Below are positions 1-10,800 of a stretch of DNA of 64,000 nucleotides, in pieces. Source of the DNA: Incurvaria masculella (lineage: Eukaryota > Arthropoda > Insecta > Lepidoptera > Incurvariidae); assembly GCA_946894095.1 (NCBI GenBank), contig OX335650.1, forward strand, positions 9,936,001 through 10,000,000. The letters are read 5' to 3'. Position 1 is the first letter of the stretch. Each line of letters opens with the position of its first letter. The position numbers were made by a program, and so were the translations under genes. Below the pieces are notes generated by a model that did not search any database, was not told the DNA's origin, and saw only the letters and a list, made by a program, of their open reading frames with translations.

Positions 1-600
1 AAGAGACTTCGTATACCCTTAACGATCAGCTATTTCGACCTCATCTTACGTTTTTGGTTTCGCAGATTGAAAACAGTGCCCGTTTAAAACTGGCTCCCGT
101 CCAAACATTAAAAAGTAGGCAGTTTAACCATGAGCTAAATTAACGGTACAGTTCATAGCACAACAGATGGCAATCACAAAATTCGAGCAGGTCCGTTGAT
201 CAGACTCTACATAGCATGAAAGTGCAGTTTCTAGAGTTTTATTATAACGCTCTATAGGATTATTTTGAGGAGCATAAAAATGATTATAGAATATTTTAGG
301 AACTCTGAACTCATCCATTAGCTCCCGAAATTCGTTTGAAATAAACTAGCGACCATTGTCGCATAAAATTGTTTTGCAAATGCCGTATACCAAGAATATC
401 CGCTTCTTAAAAAAATTCTGCAGTCTAGCAGTAGCCTGTTAAGTGGACAAAACCAGCAAAACTACGTAAAAACGTCGACGACAGTTAATATATAGCAAAA
501 CCCATCGTAACTACGTGGAAGAGGTCCGATAAGTGCTCATGCATTCCTTAAAGTGGCAATCAGCAGGACGCCACGAAATTTTGAACCAACATTTTTGAAA
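1..600 (-). pseudogene. Decayed Ty3/gypsy pol (integrase core) fragment
   Basis: Read on the minus strand, this holds part of a Ty3/gypsy integrase core. A segment like 'FLVYGICKTILCDNG' (about 400-350) is followed by a TAG stop where a Q or E would be expected. Then comes an open stretch with 'NNPIERYNKTL' (318-124), which matches the catalytic-E region of gypsy integrases, and 'AYFLMFGREPV' runs on towards base 1. Further stops occur near 470 and 45. The remnant continues past the left edge. It is clearly diverged from the young gypsy element at 48-58 kb, so it belongs to a different, older family. Confidence 0.85.
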
Positions 601-1005
601 ATATTATTTATTAGGTGTCTAATATTATTATTGCTCAAAATTACGCCTAACAGGCTTTCTCGCTCGAAGTGCACTAATTAAATGTATTAAGATACGCTAA
701 AAATGTCATTGAATCAGTAGATTAGGGTAAAGAGTTGATTTTAGTAAGGCTATTGGTAAAGTAAATCACTGTATACTAGTCCAAAAACTAGTTTCATTTG
801 GTAGGTATTCATGGAATTTAGTTGAAATGATTTATATTCTTTTTGTCACTCCGGATTTAATAAATGTTTTTGATGGAAATGGATTGCGTTGGTGTAAAGC
901 TCCGGGGTTCCCAAGGTTCACATTTGGGACATGTTTTGTTTTTGATACAGGAATCAAAATTCAGAAATCAGTATTTATACTGAATTATAGTGAGACGCTC
1001 AGTGT
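601..1005. other. AT-rich stretch, no feature recognised
   Basis: No coding potential with splice support, and no repeat that I recognise. It lies between the gypsy remnant and the first duplicated exon unit, probably inside an intron of gene A. Confidence 0.5.
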
Positions 1006-1815
1006 AAGGAGCTCAACCTTGCGTGTTCATTGCGTGCAGGAGGCGCGCACACAGCAGGCCCGAGAACGCGCGGCGCGCGAGTCGCTGAAGGTGGTGGTGG
1101 CGAGCGCGGAGGGCACGCTGCGGGTGACGCGCCCGCATCGCTGACCTCGAGCGACAGCTCAAGGATTCGCAGGCCGAGACGGAACTAGCGAGGCGCAAGT
1201 GCAAGGAGCTCAACCTTGCGTGTTCATTACGTGCAGGAGGCGCGCACACAGCAGGCCCGAGAACGCGCGGCGCGCGAGTCGCTGAAGGTGGTGGTGGCGA
1301 GCGCGGAGGGCACGCTGCGGGTGACGCGCCCGCATCGCTGACCTCGAGCGACAGCTCATGGACTCGCAGGCCAAGACTAAACTAGCGAGGCGCAAGTGCA
1401 AGGAGCTCAACCTTGCGTGTTCATTGCGTGCAGGAGGCGCGCACACAGCAGGCCCGAGAGCACGCGGCGCGCGAGTCGCTGAAGGAGGTGGTGGCGAGCG
1501 CGGAAGGCACGCTGCGGGTGTCGCGCGCGCGCAACGCTGACCTCGAGCGACAGCTCAAGGACTCGCAGGCCGAGACGGAACTAGCGAGGCGCAAGTGCAA
1601 GGAGCTCAACCTTGCGTGTTCATTGCGTGCAGGAGGCGCGCACACAGCAGGCCCGAGAGCACGCGGCGCGCGAGTCGCTGAAGGAGGTGGTGGTGAGCGC
1701 GGAAGGCACGCTGCGGGTGTCGCGCGCGCGCAACGCTGACCTCGAGCGACAGCTCAAGGACTCGCAGGCCGAGACGGAACTAGCTAGGCGCAAGTGCAAG
1801 GAGCTTGAACTTCAG
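1006..1815 (+). repeat. Exon array 1: three tandem copies of intron end + exon, then the intact exon (gene A)
   Basis: Four copies of one exon start after 'gtgcag' at 1040, 1237, 1434 and 1633, giving periods of 197, 197 and 199 bp. Each of the first three units contains the 3' end of the intron with its acceptor plus nearly the whole exon. Each then runs at AAGGAGCT straight back into intron sequence instead of reaching the donor. Only the last copy ends in a usable in-phase donor (CAG|gttatg). The first two copies also carry a 2-bp deletion. Read-through from an early acceptor goes out of frame and hits stops, so the functional exon is the last copy. The long alternative-frame ORFs here are artefacts of the repeat. 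Confidence 0.9.
1633..1815 (+). CDS. Gene A exon (last copy of array 1)
   Basis: Acceptor gtgcag|GAG, donor CTTCAG|gttatg, phase 0 to 0, 61 codons including 'LERQLKDSQAETELARR'. It is the only one of four copies with an in-phase donor. Confidence 0.85.
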
Positions 1816-4800
1816 GTTATGATTTGATATTTTGTACCTTTTAGTAATCTTGCCTGAACCTGCGTTATTTGGATAAAATGCATGCTATGCATAATCTACA
1901 CAAAGCCTCCACCACCTGCTAGATGGCGCTGATTAAGCGTAACTATTAATCTTACGCAAAGGCAATCAGATTGCAATATTTGAGATATCAACATATTTGC
2001 TGTCGTCACCAATACCTAAATTTGTTTTGGTATCGGACACTACAGTCAAATCGGATTTGAATTAATGTTTCGTTCATAATTTTAGGTTAAACGGCGACAC
2101 CTACATGGAAGCTTGATTGAATCATTGTTATCATAATTTAAAAACGAGCGAAAAAATGTCATGAAGCAGTATTCGAACCTGCAACTTTGGGATTACATGC
2201 TCACTGCTCTGTAGGCTACATTTTATTTATTGGTCTATTTATGGATTAAACACCGTCTTAATAACAGCTATGTACCTATGTGCTCTCCACAGAGCCGACA
2301 CCGTGAGAGCAGTTTCGATGCGCGCAACAAAAAACTGAAGGAGGTCTCAAAGTGTGGAGAAGCCACCATCGAAACCCTAACCAAGCAGCGAGATGCTCTC
2401 GAGTTGAGGTGACCCTTTTTGCCATTGATTAGACAGACAAATAAAATTAATAGATAATCACTGGAACATCACTATGCACATCTCTTTCAATTTCTACAGT
2501 TGATGAAAACAGTTTCGAATACACGAACAAGATACACCTATTGAGAGCATGCCACTACAATCGATTCCATCCAGTAGCTCTACATAAACGTGCAAAATCC
2601 TGTTCAAAGATAAGAACGCATATTTACGAGCGTACTTAAATGATATTGGAAAGGTGATGTTATCTTCGTTATCATTTGGCAACAGTCCATACTATATACT
2701 GGGTCTGCAATCGATTGAACCACACATTTAAATGATATCATATCAGGCTGGAAAGTCGACTTCATTTTATGATTGCCTCATTGCAACAATGTGTTAATCT
2801 TATCGGGATTACAAACGAACGAGTAGTCCAAAAGATTATCTTGCTAGGTAATTGCATATTAGGCATACATTACTCGTGCCAGTGACTCGATACCCAAGAG
2901 AGACTAACGTAAATCATGGAATTATGCATGAATCAATTGAAATACAGTTATATACAGACTCCAAAACTAGCGAATAAAACTTTATTTAATTAAAGTCAGA
3001 AAGAAAAAGTCTTATGTTTATGTTATTAATGCAAAAATACAACCTGAAACTGCCTATATAACCTTCGGGGACAAATCCTACAAGGCCGCTTCGAGCTACA
3101 GAGACAGAAACCTCCGAACGATTCTCGTATTAGAGAGTTTATAAAACCGCTTTCTGCATCTGTAATCGGAGCCCAATATCGATATATATTTATTATTAGA
3201 GTATGTCTGAGTACTTAATTTCACATTTCAGCCATATTATGTTTATATAAATAATATACTTTATACAGTATATTGGAAAAAAATGATTTTTAAATACTTA
3301 TGAAATAGTATTGATTTTTTGCAGCGTGCATTTTATAATCAAGCATGTATATCAAGCTCAAAAAAAAACGAAACAAAATATAATCGTAAAAACATTTTTA
3401 AAAACAAGATTATATGTAAATGCTCTAAAAATAAGAACATAAACTTTAAATTAAATCAAACCCATCTATTTATGGGGGAACGGCAGAACGTCTAATATGC
3501 AGATCGTATAATGTCATATTTTAACAAAATTTTGAAACCATGCACAGCGTATGATCGGCAGATCGTATAATTTTATACGTAGTGCATGAAGAAGTTTAAA
3601 AAATAAAATTACTTTTTTCTCTATGCATAACGTATAATAGTCACAACGTATAATATTATGATCTTTATTTAACTAAAAAAGAAAACCATGCATATCATAT
3701 AATCCAAAAACTTTTCATACGATAAGCGCCCTTATGTATATACTTTTAAAGCGTATACTCGCACGTGACGTTTCGACCGTCTCAACTAGCGTAAGGTGGC
3801 CTTTCGAAATTGTAGCAAATATCGATTCGTAGCAATTTCAGCCTTAAATGTATCGTTATTAGGGCGCTTTATGCAGTGCTTCTTGGCATATTATAAGTTC
3901 TGCATGGTTTTCTTTTTTTGTGAATTCATGTTAGGAATATTATACGTTGTGACTATTATACGTTCTGCATGATGCGAAGAGTTGATTTTATTTTTAAACT
4001 TTATTCATGCACAACGTATAACATTATACGTTGTGAATATTATACGATATGCATGGTTTAATTTTTTTGGAAAAAAATACTATTATACGTTGTGAATATT
4101 ATACGTAGTGAATACGACTCCTATTTATTACCCGACTGCGCAAGAAATGCCTCCGAATGCGTTTGTGAACACTGATCATTCAAAACAGAAAAAATATTTA
4201 ATTTTCCCACATGTTTCTCTCTTTTCAGTTCATTTATTAAGTAAATTTAAAAATTTTAAGCTATATTTTTTTACGCTGTCGGATTTTTTATATTATAGAA
4301 TAGTTTTTTTTTAATCATCAAGTTACATGCAGTATCTTGTTTATTTACATGTTTGGAAGTACTTTTAAACCTGTATTCAGAGTGGGCGGACTAACTTTAA
4401 TCCGCCGGACTAAACCGGATTTTGTATGGTTAGTCCGGTGCCAATCTAGTACTAAGTTTTGACAGGTGATCTCTGAATACGATAATTATACATGAACTAA
4501 TCGTGACGGCCTCTCTAAAACCCGTGAGCTTAAATTTTAAGCCTGGCCACCTAGTAAATTGTAGTAGTACTTAGTGCATGTACTTATACCAATCAGATCA
4601 GCTTTTTGATGAATATTAGCTAGTGCTGGGCCGCTACTACGAACCCTATCGAGCAGGCGCTATCGAGGAGGCGATATCGCCTATCGAAAATATTGTATGC
4701 GTTTGACAGATGGTATCGACAGCGCTTTCGATATCAACTGTCAAACACATACAACATTTTTGACAGGCGATATCGCCTTCTCGTTAGCGCTTACGCGATA

Positions 4801-7800
4801 CCGTTCTAAGTAGGGCTCCTGAACCTCGCTGATTAGAGTACGCGAGCTGAACGAGCAGGCGAAGGCAGCGGGGGAGGCGGAGGAGCGGCGGCTCGCGGAG
4901 CAGGCGGCGCGCGCGGCAACACTGGAAGCGCGCGCGGTGCAGCGCCAGAGCGACGCGGTGGAGGCGGAGGCGCGCGCGGACGCGGCAGAGCGGCGCGCCG
5001 CCGACCTTGAGCGCGCAACCGAACAGATGCGCGAGCGCTGTCAGCAGCTCCTGCAGCTGCACGACGAGCGGCAGGCCGACCTGCTGCCGCCGACCACCGC
5101 GCAAGGTGATCTTTGACCTTTACTGAAAAGGAATGTACTTCTTATTTATTGTCGGCATTTCTAGGTGCACTATATTTACACAACTAACTATGCCCATAAT
5201 GGATAAGACCTATGTCGTACTTATTATGTGCCTATTTTGTATGTTTAACGCGGCATATGGCGTAGGCCAGGAACATGAACAGAACATGATTTTTCGAAAT
5301 TTCACATGCGCTGCGAAAACCATGCCGGCCGGCCAGGTGCTTTGAGGGAAATAACTCTGCAGGGAGTCGAGTCCATAGTTTACCGACCCTACGGATAGAT
5401 GATCTGGTCCTTATTTTCGGAATCTCGACAGCGAAAAGTGCTTGTTCCGCGTTGTGCGATGGTAGAAATGGGACGGAAGACAGCGTTATGCAGCTCCGAT
5501 GAGCATTCTCCATGGTAGAGACGATAGAACAAAGAGAGATACCTTGAACTCCTACGGAGTTGGAGGGTCTCTAAATTCAGGGCTACCTCGGGGTCGTCGA
5601 CGAGACGCACGACTTTAAACTGAGCCGTCCCACAAAAGCGAAGCCGGCTCTCTAGGATAACTTTCTGTATCTACACACGGTGTTTTGTACAGGTGGCGGC
5701 GGGAACACCAGCGCGCGCGAAGTGGGGCTGTGGGAGGAGCTGCATACTGCGCGGCTGGCGACGGCGCGAGCCAAGGAGGAGCTGCGACGTGTGCGCCGTG
5801 ACAAAGACGCCTTTCTCAGCCAGCTCTCTAGGATCACTCTCTGTATCTAAACACGGTGGTTTATGCAGGTGGCGGCGGGAGCACCAGCGCGCGCGAAGTG
5901 GGGCTGTGGGAAGAGCTGCAGACTGCGCGGCTGGCGACGGCGCGAGCCAAGGAGGAGCTGCGACGTGTGCGCCGTGACAAAGACGCCTTTCTCAGCCAGC
6001 TCTCTAGGATCACTCTCTGTATCTACACACGGTGGTTTGTACAGGTGGTGGCGGAAGCACCAGCGCCCGTGAGGTGGGGCTGTGGGAGGAGCTGCAGACA
6101 GCGCGGCTGGCGACGGCGCGCGCCAAGGAGGAACTGCGTCGTGCGCGCCGCGACAAAGACGCCTTTCTCAGCCAGCTCTCTAGGATCGCTGTTAGTCAGT
6201 TATCCTAAAATAACGGGTCATTTTAACAGCAGTCAATCCCTCAGTAGAGAACCTGAAATGAAGCAACATAAATATATACAATGAGCAAATATTTCCTGTT
6301 TCGGAGAAAAAAAAACGGATCCCACGAAAATATCCAAAATTTGAGAGTGTGAAAATTATCCAAAGTTTGAGAAATAGTGTGTGAAATTCCTCCGTAAGAT
6401 CACGTGACGCCTAGGGCTAGGTAAATAAACATCGCTGCGTTGCACGAAAGTTAGTTTCGTAAATGTTCCTAAATCGTTTTTTTTTTCAATTCCATATGAG
6501 ATTTTTTTATTTTAATGTTTTAAATTAAGGAAGTTGATTTGGTTTCAATACAAAAACACCCATAAAAGTATTTATACATTCACCTGTATGCGTCACCGTG
6601 CAAGCGAAGATCATCGTCCTCTAAGCTTTTATAATCAGCAGATTTAGGGCGGCATTTACAGAGTGGGTTCAAAAACCGGCCAAGTGCGAGTCGGACTCGC
6701 ACACGAAGGGTTCCGTACCATCGTACAAGATTGAACACAAAAAATCACGTCTTTATTTATTTATTTTTAGTTTACTAATTTGTTGTTACAACGGCAAAAT
6801 AAATACACACTCTGTGAAAAATTCAGCTGCCTACCTATTACGATAGATGAGATACAGCCCTGTAACAGACGAACGGACGGACGGACGGACGGATGGACAG
6901 CGGAGGCTTAGTAATAGGGTTCCGTTTTCACCCTTTGTGTACGGAACCCTAAAAAGCAATAATTATAATATTGGTCCCAAGATTTTGTATTAAATTACCT
7001 AATGTTTTCCTTAACAGCAGAAGGAAGATAATAACACCGTGCAAGACAATATGGCGCAGGAGCTTATAGAAAAAGAAAAGCGCAATTCTAAACTTCAGGA
7101 CGCAATTGCAGCCTTAGAAAAAAATGAAAAAATCAAGTTAGTCAAACATGCCACGTTCTTCCAATTTGAAAAGTAGAACTAAATGGAATTCAGTTTTAAA
7201 TATTTGAATACATATTTTTATATACGTGGTATGAAAACAATATCTACTTCAAAATATTTTCCTACTACATTAATTGGTTTGTAAGAGTGCGTTCACTGAC
7301 TAGGTTCGTACCATGAACGTGCGTGCGGTGAAGAAATCAGATTCTGAATGTGTAGGGTGTAGTTATATTGTTGTTCTTTATCTCAATTATAAACATAACT
7401 ATTAAAAATATCAACCGTAAATAGCGAACCGTAAAATTATGGTTATGTAAATCACAATGACTGATTTAGCGAAGAGCGTGCGTGTGAGTACGAGCGTCAG
7501 ATTTCGGAGCTACGGCTGCAGGTGACGGCCCTGCGGAACTATGACTGCAACACTAAACTCCCGCCACCGCCGCTCGACCAAATGCACATTGAGGTACGTT
7601 CTCGTATACAACCTTCCGTTTGTGCTTGAACAAATAGATAGGTGCAGAGAGCCGACTTCGGATACACGCTGTGGTAAGTACTTGCCGTTCTCGAATGCAA
7701 CATTCAAGGAGTTGCAGAGAAGTCCAAATGAGTAGATTCGGAAGTGACATTGACACGCAACTACGAGTTCGACAACAATCGTCGGGGTGCAAAGATCAGG

Positions 7801-10800
7801 CAGGCAGCCTAGAGCAAACATCTTTAGGTGAGGGGACCGGAACATTGGGAGCTACAGCTGCCGGTGTCGGCTCTGCGGAACTATGATTGCACCACCAAAG
7901 TCCTGCCACTATCACTGGGCCAATAGTTTGTACCTGTTCCCACTTAAATTATTCACCAATTTGCGAGTGAGTAGGTATGGTATGGCTGCAAAAGGCAACA
8001 TTACAAATCACAGTACACCACATCGTGTCTACCATGGAATTTTGGTGTTTACGGTGTACAGCACAGTCTACATTGTAGAAACGTAGTCTTCTACGCCACT
8101 ATAGCGGCTCGTAGCCTAGTGGCGCGGGGACTGGCCTAGCGTACTAGAGACCTGGGTTCAATACCGACATGCACCACTGTCTTTCTCTTTCCGAGTTCGA
8201 TAAGTGCATTTTCATCACGAATGCGAGCTGCTCCATGGTTCGGAATCCATGTAAAACTGTAGGTGGTAGGGTTTAAGCCCGCCCGGGTTGGTACCATCGC
8301 ATTGGATGAAAAGATGGTCGAAGCGGCAATGAAAAATTGTCCGTGTTTTCCATCCAGTTCAATGTAGCCGTGCTCATAAAGGGAAGGTCCTGGCATGGCA
8401 CCAAATTCCTTCGGGAATGTGGTGTATTGGGCTAATATCATAACGGTAGTTGTGTGGTATTAGCCATCCATGTCGGGTCGCATAAAAAAAAAACTATTTG
8501 ATTAGCTCAGCGATGGTATTTGGATTTGGGCCTTGATTCGGAAGGATTCGAAATTAATCTCATTGAAATGGTATTGGTTTGTAAAAGCTTCGAAAATACT
8601 CTGCGTCCAAACACGGCTGGACTTCCAGAAACGGTCAGAAACTTGCTTAACTTCATAGCTCATTGGCCAAGATCGTCGACCCCATAGAGCAAAAATATTA
8701 CAGTATTTAATGTTTATTTGTTCGAGTGCAATTTCCGTAACACTTTGAATGAATTAATACAACTTTTCTAAAATGACAAAAAGAAGAAGAAAGAGCAGCG
8801 CCTAAACTCTGAGAAATGTGTTGTGAATACCTGTTGAGAGTTATGTTTTATAAGTAATAAAACCGGCATACTTAAACCATTAGACTGGTCTAAAGCCATG
8901 TCCGTAACCCTTTGAACATGCATAGACTTTCAACCATCAAGATAATGGTGTGTGTAGGTATGCATTTATTAGGTAGTTATGTATTCACTTATCGAATGGC
9001 CCGGCATCGATAAGAAGCACGATTAGACACACAAATTGATACACTTAATGGATGTTCTAAGAATTATGTATTTAATAATTCGGTTTCTGGGTGGGTTCGG
9101 ACACTGGGCCCCACTGCACTTTTCCCCATGCAAGTCGTAAGAGGCGAGGGGTCCACCTTCTCTACTAGGCGTAGGGGTGATCCCGCCCGGGTTGGTACCA
9201 TAGCGTTGAAAGAACTATGGTTGAGGTAGCAATGAAAATTGTCCGTGCAATATAAGGAACGCCTGGAATGGCAGCTATCTCCCTTGAAGTAGGTTTTCAT
9301 GCATAAGTGTATTGTAGGAATGTATATTACTAAATAAAATGTACGTGGACAAAATATGTTGATAAAAACATATTATATATAATCTTTATTTACACAAGTA
9401 AAGTTTATTTGAGGGTTCTTCATCACTGAGTTAATCGAATCCTATCCTATCCTAAGATTCTTCTCCAGTCACTCCGCCCGTAATCATTACCTCCTAATAA
9501 CAGTTTACCTGCAAATGTGAAAATCGAACAATTAAAAATGTTGCGGTCGTCACCGAATTAATATTTAGCATAGGTCCAAGTAAAATATAATACAACCCAT
9601 ATACAGCTCGCGGTGTAGGGGCCAGATGACTTGCCTTTCAAGCGAGTGAGTGGTTATGGGTTCACATCCTTGCCGTTGTCTTGCACACTTTCTTTCTCTT
9701 CCTGAGTTGGACAAGTGCATTTCGTTACGAATTCGAGCGGTTCCATGGTTCGAACCCAATATAAAACTGTAGGTCCTCTTCCTCTCCGCCCGCATGGTTG
9801 ATTGGTTTATATTCATTCAAGATATGCAAAAATAACAAAATTATTAACTTTCAATTGCCATTTCTATTTGAAAGAAATATAATAATAATTAAAATAAAAT
9901 CGCCGTAAGTAGGTATAATTCAATAAATAAATTCGTAATCTCTTCGTTGTTATGAGATGCCGTGCCGTGCGCCCGCCAGATGACGGAGCTGCACGTGAGG
10001 GTGGCGACGCTGAGCGCGGAGCGCGCGGAGCTGCGCTCGGCGGTGGCGGCGCGCTCGCTCGAGCTCGAGCGGCACGAGCGCGCCGGCGAGCTGCAGCGGC
10101 GCGCCCTGCGCCTGCGCGACCAGCTCCGCGACCTGCTGCAGCGCCGCGCGCCGCTGCCTCGCGACTGCGACGAGCCGCACCTCGACCGGCAGCTGGTCGG
10201 TCTTTGCTCTACATTATCTTTATGATCTTTTATGGAAGCTGGCTTGGATGGCTAATACCACACAACTACCGTTATGATATTAGCCCACCGAATTCCCGAA
10301 AGAATTATGTGCCATACCTGGGTCAGCAAGAATGAGGCGGCGGCGCACTTCCAGCTGGCACGGTGCGCGTCGGCGGTGAGCGCGAGCGGTGCGGGCGGCG
10401 CGGGGACGTGGTCGGCGCTGCAGCGCGAGCGCGCGCGCGTGCATCGACTGGAGGGCGTGGTGCGCGCTCAGCACGGCCAGCTGCGGCGCGAGCAGGGCGA
10501 GCGCGCCCGGCTGGAGCAAGCGCGCGCGGAGCTCGAGAGGACGATCCAACAGCGCGCCAAGGTGGACAAACGTGCCAAGTCAGTTGAGCCTTCATCCCAT
10601 TAAGCTACATGACTCGGTGACATTCATCGCCGGCTTAGAATGGGGTCTAGACATCCGAGGTGCGACAATTAAGTTCCGGGATTTTTTTAAATAAAACACA
10701 AACGAATGGCCCTGTAGTAATCAAGCTGGCGATTGAGCTATTATCATATGTGTGATAGAAACATTTGCAACAAATTATAAAACAATAACGAATGAGGGCA

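Larger units (their letters stand above)
2409..4836. other. Gene A intron packed with inverted-repeat elements
   Basis: AT-rich 2.4-kb intron. It contains three small inverted-repeat elements (3500-4110, 4373-4480 and 4665-4782), listed separately. I see nothing coding in the rest. Confidence 0.7.
5670..6190 (+). repeat. Exon array 2: three near-identical, phase-compatible 176-bp exon units (gene A)
   Basis: Acceptors lie at 5693, 5869 and 6045, so the period is exactly 176 bp. Units 1 and 2 are open from acceptor to a GTATCT donor and are phase 1 at both ends (150 nt each). Unit 3 ends at GCT|gttagt in phase 0, as the next exon (7021) requires. All three can therefore be included without breaking frame. 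The unit boundary is GCTCTCTAGGAT, present both in the upstream intron (5646-5657) and near the exon's 3' end. Copies differ by only a few bases. Confidence 0.88.

Noticed and set aside
1013..1827. Overlapping 60-108-codon ORFs on both strands across array 1
   Set aside because: They repeat with the 197-bp unit and follow GC bias; only the frame joined by splice sites to 2293 is supported.
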